64,000 bases of DNA from Morchella semilibera. Lineage: Eukaryota > Ascomycota > Pezizomycetes > Pezizales > Morchellaceae. Of the stretch, positions 13,720-25,173 are shown piece after piece. Each line of letters starts with the position of its first letter. Position 1 is the first letter of the stretch. The notes under the pieces are model-generated. The model did not search any database, was not told the DNA's origin, and was given only the letters and a program-made list of their open reading frames with translations. Both the position numbers and the translations under genes were made by a program. The stretch is from contig WBVU01000004.1 of assembly GCA_009192285.1 (NCBI GenBank), positions 682,001 to 746,000 on the forward strand, read 5' to 3'.

Positions 13720-13743
13720 TATACGAGAGAATCCCACCCCTCT

Positions 13744-15770
13744 CTACGCACCCTCAATCCTCGCCACCGCATCATTCACCACCCCCTTCCAATCCGTCCT
13801 CAACACAATCGTCGTCTGAATGGTTGCGACAAACACCAGCGCGACCGCAACCCCACTCCACAGCCCATACAGCTCCCACCCAAACCCGAACGCCGTGACC
13901 GCCGATATCGGGATCGCCAGAACATAGTAGGCAATAATGCTGACATAGCTGCCAATGTACTGCCTGCCCTGCCCTCTGAGAATCCCACCGCCCATCGAAG
14001 AAACCGCATCAAACATCTGGAACAGCGCCGTGACCGGAATCACGCTCACTACTAATGCAATGACTTCGGGATCCTGCGTCAGAAGCAGGACGAACCATCC
14101 GCGCGCAGAGAATACGAATAGGAGGTTCACTACCCCTAAGAAGAGTGCCGCTATGAAGCCTGCATAGGCAGCCGTCTTCGCGCCTTCATCGAGAGTTGCG
14201 CCGAGGAGGTTCGCGACGCGGGTAGAGGAAGCGATTGAGAGTGCGAAGGGGAGCTGAAAGGCAATGTTTGTTGCGGTAACAAGGACTGACTGCGCGGCGA
14301 GATGTGATGTGTCGAAGTAGGATGCAAGGAGTGTTAACATTTCGAAGGCGATGAACGCGGCCTCAACGATGACGAGGCCGGGGATGGAGAGCTTGATCAT
14401 GGGCCACCAATTGCGGAGACCCTTGCGGGTGAAGCCGCCCCAGCAGTCGTAGCCGTCGACGAAGCGGACATAGAGAAAGAGTAGGAAGGGCATCATCCAG
14501 TCGGTGATGACTACGGCGGTGGGGGCGCCCGCAAAGCCGAAGCCGTATTTGGGGTGCTACAAAGGGAAGGTGATTAATGGAACATCAGACGAAGGGTCGG
14601 ATGTTTTAACGTACCCAGACGAGAACATAGTTCATGATTGCATTGAAAGGGGCACAGAACAAGAGCACATAGGTTGAGGCAGCAAAATTGCCTTGTGACT
14701 GTACGAACCTCTTACCGGCCTCAAAGAAAGCATATCCTGGGCTATGGGACAAGTTAGTCTTCTTCTTCTGCTACTTATAAAAGAAGGTGATGACTTACGC
14801 CCCAATTGCAAGAATCCTCAAATATTTTCCAGCCAGCACGGCCAATTCGGGCTCCGGGATGAGGAAAGTAAGAATCTGCTCGGCGCACAGCCATATCATG
14901 ATAATCGGTACCGTGATACACGACAGGAAATAGATCATCCTCTGCAAATGTAGACCAATAAGAGTCTTATTTCCCGATCCATACGCCTGTGCACACAGCG
15001 TATCCAACGACGTCGTCAACCCTAAAAACCACACATCAACATCAGCAATCACTCGGACAATCCGCCACTATAACAAGCTAATTGAACCTACCTTGATAAA
15101 CCGCATACCCTGTGATATTCGCCGTCATTGTTGCCAGCAAGACCGCCGCCAGTTCATCCTTTCCCAGATTACCCGCGGAGAACAACGACGCGAACGTCAA
15201 GCTATACTGTAGCAAAAACGTCACATACAACGGCAGCGTATATTTCACAAGGACAATGAGCTCCCTCTTATATGTCGTATGCACCATGCCGTTCGCAACG
15301 GCCTCATCCCACCCCAGCACCTCTCCACGCTCCTCGCACGCCAGCGAAGCTGGCCGCGACACTATCGTGCCATAGTCGGAGGGTTTAATATGGTTATCCT
15401 TGAGCAGGGTCTGCTCCTCGGCCACCATGTCTTCTATCTCGGACCTAGTCAGGAAGCCCGACTCAGTTGGTATCGATGAGCCCGGCAGGAATGCAGGGCG
15501 TGCGTTTCCAAACGTGAATGATGGGCGACGATAGCTTCCTACGAGTGAGAGACGACTGGAGTCGGATTGGCGAGAGAGGAGGGGTGTTGTGTCGTCGTCC
15601 ACGATGGTGGGAACAGCTATGTGGTTATGGTCGTGGTCGTCAACTATGACGGCGCTGCTGCTATCATTATCTACGTGCGAGGGAGAGGCCCTGTAATGGC
15701 TCCAGAGGGCAGATAGACCGGATTGGGGCTGCGGTGGGGGAGCGCTAGTGTTATTATTGTGTGAAGCCAT
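13744..15770 (-). CDS. MATE family multidrug/toxin extrusion transporter
   Basis: Polytopic membrane antiporter of the MATE family, expected to export organic cations or xenobiotics in exchange for protons or sodium at the plasma or vacuolar membrane. Four exons join in phase: 15770-15092, 15021-14799, 14741-14615 and 14556-13744, giving 613 aa. The first 150 or so residues form a hydrophilic N-terminal tail rich in Ser, Asp and His, usual in fungal members. The MATE core follows, with the hallmark [18 protein letters not shown] after the second helix, [17 protein letters not shown] in the middle, and AAQSVL and [11 protein letters not shown] in the second half. Introns are 49-71 nt. Length and layout are complete, without frameshifts. 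The relation to yeast Erc1 is by family only; the substrate cannot be told. Confidence 0.93.
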
Positions 15771-17225
15771 GAATTGTAGGCTGCACGGTGATCAATCACT
15801 GCCAATATTTTAGTAGTATTATTGCGAGTATGTCTTTGTTTCTCGGCAGTTGTTTCTGGAATTGGTATCGTGTTACGGGTTGTTGCTGCTCATAGAGTCA
15901 GAATTGCGGGTGATATTTATGATATCCGAGAAATCAGATGCAATATCTATGATGGGAGTGTGTGAAGGGAGTGTGTGGGTAATATATTCAGGTCTAGAAG
16001 ACGCAGGAGAGGAAGATCAAGATACCCACCCCCGAAGCACCGAACCAACAGACCGGCCGAAGGATATGTAAACGGCATGGATATGCCATATCGTCCATTC
16101 TGGGAGGGGTGGGCGGGGGTTGGGGGGGGAAGTCATATTCATTACCTTCAAAAGCGGGAGTTGTAAAATAGCCACTAAAGCCAATAGGAACGACGATGAC
16201 CTTCGGGTGTGCAGCAATAAAGAGAGCAGTGCCTTCTCCCCTGGAATTAAATATCTAATGGGGCAGAGTGGTTCAGGTTCAGCAGCAGAGGGATGTATGA
16301 AATACCGCAAAATCTAAACACCAACACTTGCAGATTGACGCCTAGAAGGTAGGCTCTGGTTGGCCTATACCCCTGCTGTCTCGCAACCGAGTTTTCTGAC
16401 AATTTACAAAAAGCCCACCTTCCTTCCTCGTATGTAAAGTATATGGATACATGTTAGGAAAGGTATGTATGCAGGCTGTTATCGGTGGAGCTGGCACGAA
16501 CCTCTACTCTCTCTCTCCCTCTCTCTCTCTCGATCTCCTCTAAAGTCATCGCTTCTCTTCCTCCTTCCTGCTAGCCAGCCAGCCACGGATAGGAAGGACC
16601 CTGCAGGAGAAAGCAAAGAAGAGAAAGAAGAAGGCCCAGCACAGACACGGAAGGAGTCAAGAGGGAACTCCTACATACATGTAGGTACATACTCTAATTA
16701 ATCCTGGTGAGCAAAAAGATCTAGATCTATCAACTTGGATAAGCAAGTGAGGGCTTACATACGCTCTGTCTGATATGCATCCCCCATCCTGACATACTCT
16801 ACAGCCAATCCTCTGCATTAAGCACTCCAAGAAGAGCCCCAAAGATCTCCAGTGAGTGATCAGTGGGTGAGTACTGGGTCTCGTACCTATATCTCATCTA
16901 CTCACCCAGGCCATCACAGACTGCATGGGAACGATCTGATCCTAGGGTCAATAGAGTTGGTTAAACCTGGGGCCATGACACACACAAAAAAAAAAAAAAA
17001 AATTAACAAAAACCCTTCTGTGACCAAAACTCCGCCGCGTGCAGATCAATGATGATATGCGGCAACACACCCGCACCCCCAACTACACCCCTGTAGCTAC
17101 CCCGTGATAAGCGAGAAAAAACTTCCCCGGCACTTGAAGAACGAAGCTTTCTCACCCCCCCCCACTAGCTAGTACCTACACACAAACAACTATTTTCCCT
17201 TCAATAACTAAACACTAGCATCATT
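15771..17225. other. Intergenic region between MATE and DUF202 genes
   Basis: Divergent promoter region. Contains a CT-rich microsatellite at about 16503-16533, an A run at about 16985-17002 and a TACATGTA palindrome near 16676. No coding family seen. Confidence 0.5.
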
Positions 17226-17993
17226 ATGTCCAGCTGCCTTCCCCCAGTTGATATCGACGAGTAAGCCTACCCACCCCATTCCATCCCCCCCCCCCAAACC
17301 CCACTCCCCCCTCCATATCAACCTTCAAAGATATACTTACTAACCCTCCCCACCTCTACCACCAGGATCGGGCCTAATAGACCTATAATCCTCTCCTCCC
17401 CCTTCATCTCCCCACTCCTCTTCACAAACGACGCCAGCGATGCACGTGACCACTGTGCCAACGAGAGAAACTTCCTCTCGTGGCTACGCCTCTCCATGTA
17501 CCTCTGCGTCGTCTCCATCGCCATTGTCATCTCCTTCCACTTCAAGCGCGAGCCCACCCAGCTCGAGCGCAGCATGAGCATGCCGCTCGGCGTCGTCTTC
17601 TTCGTCTTGAGCCTGGCCTGCCTGTTCGCCGGCCTGGCAAACTATCTCAAGACGATACAGCTATACAGCCGCAAGTCGGCCCTGGTGCAGAGTGGTACGA
17701 AGACGCAGGTGGTAGGTTCTCCGAATCCCGGTTGGGGGGAAGGGTGCAGTGGTGTGATGGTGGTGGTACGAGTATTGATTTGGTGTGTGGGGTGGACAGA
17801 CGTTGGGGATTATTACGGTGGCGATTATTGCGACTTGGTGGGTTCTACTTCTTTCATATTGTACTCTCTAATAGCTCCCGTGCACTCTTGACTTAGACAT
17901 ACTTACCACCCCATACCATGTACTCTTCTACAACCGCTGTACTAACACCTCATCAGTCTCCTCTTCCTCGCCACAAATGCCAAAACACGGTAA
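17226..17993 (+). CDS. DUF202 (YidH-type) membrane protein
   Basis: Small membrane protein of 150 aa with the DUF202 domain, whose biochemical role is unknown. Exons 17226-17260, 17366-17708, 17800-17837 and 17957-17993 join in phase. The domain opens with the characteristic ARDHCANERNFLSWLRLS (about residues 40-57). Three hydrophobic segments follow: one directly after it, one around VFFVLSLACLFAGLANYL, and the last, IITVAIIATCLLFLA, assembled across two introns. The donor of intron 2 (GTGGTA) is weak, but the join restores the third membrane segment and a stop right after NAKTR. Fungal DUF202 proteins, including yeast vacuolar-transporter-chaperone relatives, have the same three-helix plan. 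Confidence 0.85.
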
Positions 17994-18908
17994 AGGGTCG
18001 AGTAGAGATACCTCGTCTCTATCATTTATCTGCTAGCCTATCCGCCTTCCATCTGTCCGTCTGTCTGTCCGAGTACGTCCTGTCCTGTCCTGTCCTGTCC
18101 TATCTATACCCCCCGTTTCCGTCCACGCCCGGGACCATGCAGAATTACACTGTGGTAGTGGTGATAGTAGTCAAAAATTGTGTACCGTACCCGCCTTATT
18201 GCCAAAAAAAGTAAAATAAAAAAAGTAAGAGACCAAAAATTGCACCATCCCATGTTCCCAGCTGTGCTAGCTGAATGCTATGTTCCACTTAAAAAAGGTA
18301 CTGGTACCAGCGCCCCCCCCCCCCTCTGATTCTCTCTTCCACATGCTGCTGTGTGTGACGGTGGATTGCACCTATGACGGTGGTGGTGGTGGGAATCCTA
18401 GCAACGGAGTACGACTGCTCCCTCTCACTCACTCACACAAAACACAAACCTAGTGCCAAGAAATAAACCATTGGATATCTCCTAAAAGATCCGTGAGTAT
18501 ATAGAACTTGTATGTCGATCTACCTACTTACAAAGGCCATATCTATATGTATATACTTGTATATGTGGGTTGATGATCTATAACATGAAAACGACCAGAG
18601 GTTTGAAAATCAAGGCTTCCATCACCGTGGTTGTATGTACCGTAGTTATAACTTTAATAATGCCATGCTTGCACCCCCACCCCCACCCCTTGGCCGGTGC
18701 AGGTCTACAAAAACTAACTAATAAGTACGCTGAATGCCTTTCCAATGCCTGTCGCTCACTACAACAAAATCTTAAATAACTAGACAATAGAACATATAAT
18801 AGGAGATATATATATATAAAAAAAATCAAATTACTACATACCCCCCCACCTTTCCTCATAGACATAGCCCTACAAACAAACAAACAAACAAAAAAGTCCC
18901 CTCGCCCA
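17994..18908. other. Intergenic region
   Basis: Lies between the 3' ends of the DUF202 gene and PEX12, which converge. Contains a TGTCC pentamer tandem run at about 18078-18101 and several C and A runs. No gene seen. Confidence 0.5.
18078..18101. repeat. (TGTCC)n tandem repeat
   Basis: About five copies of a 5-base unit in tandem, within non-coding DNA downstream of the DUF202 gene. Confidence 0.8.
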
Positions 18909-20603
18909 CTAAACCATAATCCTCCTCAACCCCTCGGTCCCGCCCAACAGCCTGACCCCCGTGACCGGGCAGCACCCCTTTCCGCTGCCCGGCTCCTCCT
19001 CGCCCTCCTGCACCCACCGGAAGATGCACGGATAGCAAAACACGTAGCCCGTCTGGCAGGCGGTGGGGTTCGTCAGCTCGTTCTCGCAGATGGCGCAGAT
19101 GCGGCTATCCTCCTGCAGCTTTACCAGCTTGCGGCCCTGCCTCTCCCTGCCTGCTGCCGCCGCCGCCTCGTGGTCGTCGCCGTCGCCGTCGTCGTCGTCG
19201 TCTGCTGCCGGTGGCGGCGGCGGGATGCTCCATGGCGGCGGGAGCTCGATCGACGCGGCCGTCTTGGCCGACAGCTGGCGCGCAAAGTCGGAGGCGTGCC
19301 ACCACTCGAGGAACTTGAGGAAGAAGATGCTGGTTGGGAGGAGGATCTTGAGGGAGTCGAGGAGGCGTGGGAGGATCAGTCGGGTGAGGAGCGTGGGGGA
19401 GAGGAGGGTGCGTGATGTCAGGGTGGGAGTGGCGCCGGGACGGGTGGTGGGGCGGGAGGCGGCTTCGAACGCACGCTGTGGTTTGGGGTTTGTGTTAGTT
19501 TTTTTTTTAGTTTTTTTTGGTTGTGAGTTTGGGGGGGGGGGGGTAATGATCATAGTGCAGGTTTTTCTCTTGCTGTGTGCATGGGGAGAAGGGGGGGAGG
19601 GGAGAACGTACGTGGTCTGCCTCGTTGAGGCGGCGCATGCGGATGTTGACGAGGAAGTGGAAGGGCGTGTGGTAATGGGACTTGTCGAAGAGGTATGCGA
19701 GGTTGAAGGCGAGAGTCGTGAGGTAGTAGGCGGCATTGATAGTTGGGTAGATCTTTCGCAGGAGCTTCTTGAGGTAGTAGATGAGCTTCTCGCGCACGGT
19801 GGCCTGGACAATTAGGTGGGGTCAGTGATCGGATTGCAGGTAAACCCCCCCCCCCCCATTGCGGTAGACTGGGGGTAATAGAATTGGGTAGAGCAGTGGG
19901 AGTAGTAGTAATAGTAACGATAGTAATATAAGTAGTAAAATACTCAAGATGTGATAGTAAACTACTCGGGGAGTGGTTGATGAAATTGCTCCCCCAGTAG
20001 AGGGGTTGGAGGGGAAATGATAAATAATGGCCGCAATTAACTTACATTCTCCGCCGGCTCATCATTGCGATAATTCGAGCCAAAGAGGTTCGCCGCAGCT
20101 CCGCCAGCATGAATTTCATACGCGTCGTCCAGCTTCCTCTTCAGATATGGCACCCCAACCTATTCACACCTATCAGCACAAGCCCTCACTCCCTCCCCCT
20201 TCTCCAACATACACAGAAAACTCACAATCAGAAACAAACTCCTCCACACATCCGTCCTCCCCAGCCTCGTACTCGCCGCCAGCACATCCGGCACGGCCTT
20301 TCCCGCCCTGGGCAGATCCTTCGCCAGCACCCTCTCCCTCTTTATCCCATAAAAGTTCTCGGTGAAGCTGCCGCCCCATCGCGTGAGGTAGTGGCGCTCG
20401 ACCAGCAGCATGAACAGCGCGTAGACCTCATCGTACCGGTTGAAGATGTGGATGAGGTAGCGCGGGTGGCGCTGGGTGAATACGGCGAGCACGTAGCGGA
20501 CGCTGGGTTCGAGGAGGTCGCGCAGCTGCGACTCGGAGAGGAGCTCGAAGAGGGAGGGCTTGGACGAGTCGAGGCCCGATGATACGTTGGACATGAACTC
20601 CAT
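18909..20603 (-). CDS. PEX12: Peroxin-12, peroxisomal RING E3 ligase subunit
   Basis: Component of the Pex2-Pex10-Pex12 ubiquitin ligase complex in the peroxisome membrane, needed to recycle the import receptor Pex5. Exons 20603-20226, 20159-20046, 19803-19612 and 19475-18909 join in phase to give 416 aa. The N-terminal Pex2/Pex12 domain shows [20 protein letters not shown] and [17 protein letters not shown] (about residues 45-95). A C-terminal variant RING begins at about residue 354: [20 protein letters not shown], then CCPVTG. As in other Pex12 proteins, not every canonical RING zinc ligand is present. A low-complexity insert of Pro, Asp and Ala lies between the membrane part and the RING. 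Long ORFs on the opposite strand are GC-rich shadows. The gene is divergent from the METTL4-like gene. Confidence 0.95.
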
Positions 20604-21408
20604 TGTGGTGGAGCTCTAGGGGGGGGGGAATAGGTTCTAGGGCTCAGTTTTGTGAGGGATGTAGATTCGGAGGGGAGAGAAGGTGGAGTTGTTAATTGCG
20701 GCGGATATCTACGATCACGGTATGGCAAGTGTGCCGAGGTGTGTGTTAATGTTGTTTAGGTGCCGCTGCCGACGTGCAGGGGTGGGAAATATACCTATGT
20801 ACATGTATGTATGTGTGGGCAGGCGTCAGTCGCGTGTAATAATGACTGACTGCACAATGGCTGGCGCGGTGGTCCAATGAGAGAAATATATTTTCAGGAC
20901 TCGATTAATTGGTTGTGAGTATCTCATTAATTGGTTGTGAAGCCCAATTGGGTTTATTACTACAATATTCTATTTCTTTATGGGGATAATCCACTGAACT
21001 GGACTGGCTATATCAACGTTGAAACTATTATCAGGATCCCCGAATATGAAGTAGGTACTCTACAGGTACTTCATATACTTCAGTCTCTCTCGTTCACAGC
21101 CCATAAACCTTGGGGTGGGAACAGGGTCTGGGGACGGGACTATTGAGACATGGACTTTACTGGCCAAACACACTTTTAAAAAAGAGATCACATCATTAAT
21201 TACTCTAGGTAAGTACATCATTACAGAATGTTGCATTAGACTACGATATGAGGCATCCAAACTTATCCAACCCTAAACCACTGCAACCCTCAACAAGTAA
21301 ATCCCTTCCCCCTTCTCTCTTCTCTCCTCTCCACTCCTCCCCATTCAGCAACCTGCATGATCTCCCCACACCCACACCCACACATCCACACCGCATAATC
21401 CTCTCTCT
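20604..21408. other. Divergent promoter region PEX12 / METTL4-like
   Basis: About 0.8 kb between two divergently transcribed genes. Contains a tandem duplication of TTAATTGGTTGTGA at about 20905-20918 and 20928-20940, an ATTGG/CCAAT-like unit in each copy, and a TACATGTA palindrome near 20799. Confidence 0.5.
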
Positions 21409-22696
21409 ATGCCTCCCTCCCTCCTCTCCCTCCCCCTCCACGTCTCTCCCAATGCTCAAACTCTCCTCCTCGACATCCCCAGCACCCTCTCCGCCCCTCC
21501 AAACCTCACTCCGCGCACCACCCGCGCACCACCGACCACCCCCTACGTCCTCCCCGACCCAAAGCACCCTACACCCTCCTCCTCCTCCACATCTCTCTCA
21601 GCCCAGCATGCGCGCCTTCTCCCCATGCTCACCGCATCCCTGACCGACCTCCACAGCACCTACACCGGCCCCTACCACCACGCCCGCGCACTCGACGCCC
21701 CTCCTCCCCCCGGCGCCGAGCTCGACTTCCACGCCCACGTCCCGCTCCTGCAGTCCTCCACATACGCTGCCGCCGACGACCCCATCATCCTGACGCACTC
21801 CACGACGCTCTCCGACCTCTCCGACATCCACAGCACGCTCGTGACCTCGTCGTCCGACCACTGGCTCACGCTAACGCTCACGCACCCCTTCCCACCAAAA
21901 CACTTCCACATCCCTCCGCGGTCGTCGTTCCTTCTCGCGCCCTTCCAGTCCGCGCCCGCCGCGGCAACCTTCGCCGCTGCCGGCCGCTTCGACTTTGTGC
22001 TCCTCGACCCGCCGTGGCCGAACCGCAGCGCGGCGCGCAGCGGTGCCTACGAGACGCTGGGGCGTTTCAGCGTGGGCGAGCTGTTGGGGCTGCCAATGGG
22101 TAGGGCGCTGCTGCCTGGCGGGCTCGTCGCTGTCTGGATCACCAATAAGCCGCGGTACCGCGCCTTCGTGCTGGAGAGGCTGTTTCCGCGCTGGGGGGTG
22201 CAGATGGTGGGCGAGTGGGTGTGGCTCAAGGTTACGACGGCGGGGGAGCCCGTGTTTACGCTGGAGGCGGCAGCCACGAGGAAGCCGTATGAGGTGCTGG
22301 TGTTTGGGCGCAAGCCGGAGAAGGTCGGAGCTACGGCCAACAGGGAGAGGAAGAGGGTCAAGGTGGACCAGCAGCAGCAGCAGCAAGAATTGGCGCAGAT
22401 ACCGGGAAAGACGATTGTTGCGGTGCCGGATTTGCATTCGAGGAAGCCGGGGGTCAAGGGTGCGTTTCTGGATTTTCTTTCCTTTCTTTTTTTTGTTTAT
22501 TGCGGTCTACTTACCTGGCACAGACCTCGTCGAGCCATATCTACCAGCAAACTACAAGGCCTGCGAGATATTCGGACGAAACCTCACCGAGGGGTGGTTT
22601 ACATGGGGCGACGAGGCAATCAAGTTCAACTGGGACGGCCACTGGAAACCAATCGACGAGGTCGAGAACGAAAATGACAAGATGACTGACGAGTAA
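21409..22696 (+). CDS. METTL4-type MT-A70 N6-adenine methyltransferase
   Basis: Putative S-adenosylmethionine-dependent N6-adenine methyltransferase. Exons 21409-22459 and 22524-22696 join in phase (407 aa); the split codon restores DLVEPYLPANYKACEIFGRN, a conserved ending for this family. The catalytic DPPW lies at residues 200-203 in FVLLDPPWPNRS, followed by GGLVAVWITNKPRYR and RKPYEVLVFGRK, all MT-A70 landmarks. The N-terminal part (QTLLLDIPSTLS, HLxPRSSFLLAPF-like) matches METTL4 relatives rather than METTL3/14. In animals METTL4 methylates U2 snRNA and has been linked to DNA 6mA; the fungal substrate is unknown. I chose the first ATG in frame after stops and low-complexity sequence; an extra 5' exon is possible. 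Strong GC bias produces long false ORFs on both strands. Confidence 0.9.
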
Positions 22697-24628
22697 TTTC
22701 TCTTGTGGGCAGTATACTCTTGCTTTTTTCTTTCTTTCTTCTTCTGGTAGGTACGAGCGCCAGAAAGATATCCCGTATTAACTCGTAATTGTGTGGAAGG
22801 TGTCTGCCGGTAAATAATTATTTACCAACGACATGCACATTGTAGCAACTTTCTTTTCTGTGGAAAGCCGGAGAAATGCACTCTAAATACAGTAATTAGC
22901 TTCTCAATGCTGCTGTAGTGCTTTAATATACTGTAATTTTGGGTCTTTACCCGGGTGGTCCCGTGGGTAATAATAGTAATGAGAGCTTCACGCACTCATT
23001 CTCCGTGAACGGTTGATTTCATAATAAATACCCCATTGGTACCGTGATCATTGACCCCCCCCGGATGGCCAAGCCTCATCCAAACAACCCAGACAATCGT
23101 CCAATAATATTTGCCCCACCAATCATTTCCCGCCACAATTTTACGGAGGAGTGGAATACTTATAAACAGTCGTCCACCCCAGAGCATTACCAACCGGGCA
23201 TAGGTTCCCCGTCAGACACTACTAGAGGTCCGGCTCGAAACAGCCATTAGAATCATCTGCATGCAAGCTTCGTGTGCATTCATTCCCCCAGAACCTGGAG
23301 TACTAAACCAGACTTTCTTTCAATCCTCAGTCCTAACGGCATATGTTTGCCTCACGGGGCAGATCCACACGGCCAGAAGGGGATATGAGCTGTGTCATAT
23401 CGAGATATCGAGTTTCATTCCCTGTAATGCCTGCTTTTTTGTAAAGAGCACGGGATGGTGATGTCGTCGAGAAAAGAAAGTAATTATATATTCTAAACCG
23501 GAGCCTTTTGCTTCGAGCGACAGGCACAGCCTCAGCCTCAGGCAGCTAGTGCGATCCTCAAGGCACATGTGAGATCCCCCCCCTCAAGGCAACGACCGGC
23601 AATGCCAGAAGCAATAACAGCGATCGCTATAGCCTAGCCTCCAGGGACCTTGGTCAGAACAAAGCTCGAATATCCCACGCCTTTTGTGTTTAGCAATGGA
23701 AATATAGATGGGTCGATATTTGAGTGGTGGGAGAGAGGAAAAATATTCGCTAATTCCTTATCTATAGCCCAGATATACACTCAGTGCGGGGGGGATCCAG
23801 ATCGTGACAACTGTAGTGAAAATTCCATGTGGTGTGTGTGTGTGTGTAGCGTCGTTCGCGATTACTGCCCTCGTATGCCGCCTGGCCAGAAGTGCATCGT
23901 ACCCAGTGATCACTGCAGGGCGCTGCGGCTATCAGTAGGCAGCATACTTTTTGTATCATGAGAAGGCCCGATGCATTGCCTTGCAGCTCGGCTATGGGTG
24001 GTGGTGGGCTTGCCGGGAGGTGTAAAGAATATGGAGGGAAGTGAAGGTGTTAGAGGAAAGACCAGGAGTTGAGTCTGGAAATCGAAGTCCATGAAAACCA
24101 TGGGTGTATACTTCAGCAAAACCCTGATCCGTGAAGAAGGCGCCAAAATAAGTGTTACTAGAGAAAAATGCTTTCTGCGACCATGTGGCTCTTTAAATGC
24201 TGCAGATACAGACTCAGGTTTATCGCAGGAAATGTCCAATATTCTTCCGGCCTTTGAACGCCTTGATAATAACAGAATCCGGAGAAATAAAGTGTAACTT
24301 TCTTTTCTTCTCCTCAAAGTGTCTTATCCAATAAGACCGTTTATCCCAAATAAACCCGTGCAGTGTCCTGAACCACCGAGTGATTACCCATGATTCGCAT
24401 CATGCGGGGAACCCTAGCCCTCAGCCAGATCATGAACCTGCAGCTCGGATCAGGAGAGAATGGAACATTACATTGATATACATGTAACTACCTAAACTCA
24501 TTGCTTGCCGAGAGCTGTATCTCTCGGAAGCTGGAATATAGGAACAAAACAAGCATACGCAACTTTTACTCAGTACCCAGCGCTATGTACGGTGGAATCG
24601 AGTGCTCAAGAATACACTAGCAACTGGT
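22697..24628. other. Intergenic region
   Basis: No supported gene across 1.9 kb. Contains a GT microsatellite at about 23828-23847 and a TACATGTA palindrome near 24478. Short ORFs on both strands have no family features. Confidence 0.45.
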
Positions 24629-25173
24629 CTAACTCAAGCTAGGTGAAACTAAGGTCCCACCCTCATCACTAGAAATTTCAAGAGCATCAAGAGCATCCTC
24701 ATAAATTTCAGGGTCACTTTCATCCTCTGCCTCCTTCTCGTCCCCGCCCTCCTCGATTCCAGTTCGCAACACTCTCTGGAGGATGCCCTGGCCATGCTTC
24801 AATATCTTGCCCAGATCATTCTCCGCTTTCACCCAAGATCTAACAGCGAACTCTAAGGACTTTGAAGTTTTCACAAGTTCTGCAGCAAGCTTGAGATTCT
24901 CTTCGCCCAATCTTAGGTTTTCAGCACGGAGTGCTTTGATCTCTGCTTCTTGGGCATTGACAGTTAATTGTGTGTTCCCCTAAGTGGTAATTGTAAGCTA
25001 CTGGGAGGCAAGAGCTTTTTGAAGTTGATACTTGCATCGCATGGAGTGTCTGGGTGACTTTCTGCAGCTATGACGTGCGGGAGCCCGACCGATTCCGGGC
25101 TTCCAGTGTGTCGACGGGTGTGTGCCCTTGGCGGTGCCATAGGTTGATCATGATGGAGCTGCGAATCACTCAT
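24629..25173 (-). CDS. Unrecognised coiled-coil protein with an apparent frame break
   Basis: Family not recognised. The 5' part (from ATG at 25173) codes for about 69 residues: polar, rich in His and Pro, beginning MSDSQLHHDQPMAPP and including INFKKLLPPSSLQLPLRG. The 3' part continues in another frame as a clear coiled coil (AEIKALRAENLRLGEENLKL), then a helical stretch and an acidic tail to the stop at 24629. The two frames meet at a run of four C on the plus strand, 24977-24980. One additional base there would join them. A GT-AG pair nearby would give a 22-nt intron, too short and out of phase. So this is a missed splice form, an assembly indel, or a decaying gene. Confidence 0.42.

Noticed and set aside
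19063-19815. 250-codon ORF on the plus strand opposite PEX12
   Set aside because: It lies antisense to confirmed PEX12 exons and its intron, in GC-rich low-complexity sequence; its residues (long Ser, Val, Gly and Glu runs) mirror the PEX12 codons.
21871-22437. 188-codon ORF on the minus strand and a 233-codon plus-strand ORF (21995-22696) in another frame
   Set aside because: Both are shadows of the METTL4-like gene, where GC-rich codons suppress stops in all frames; they show no motif and biased Arg/Pro/Trp content.
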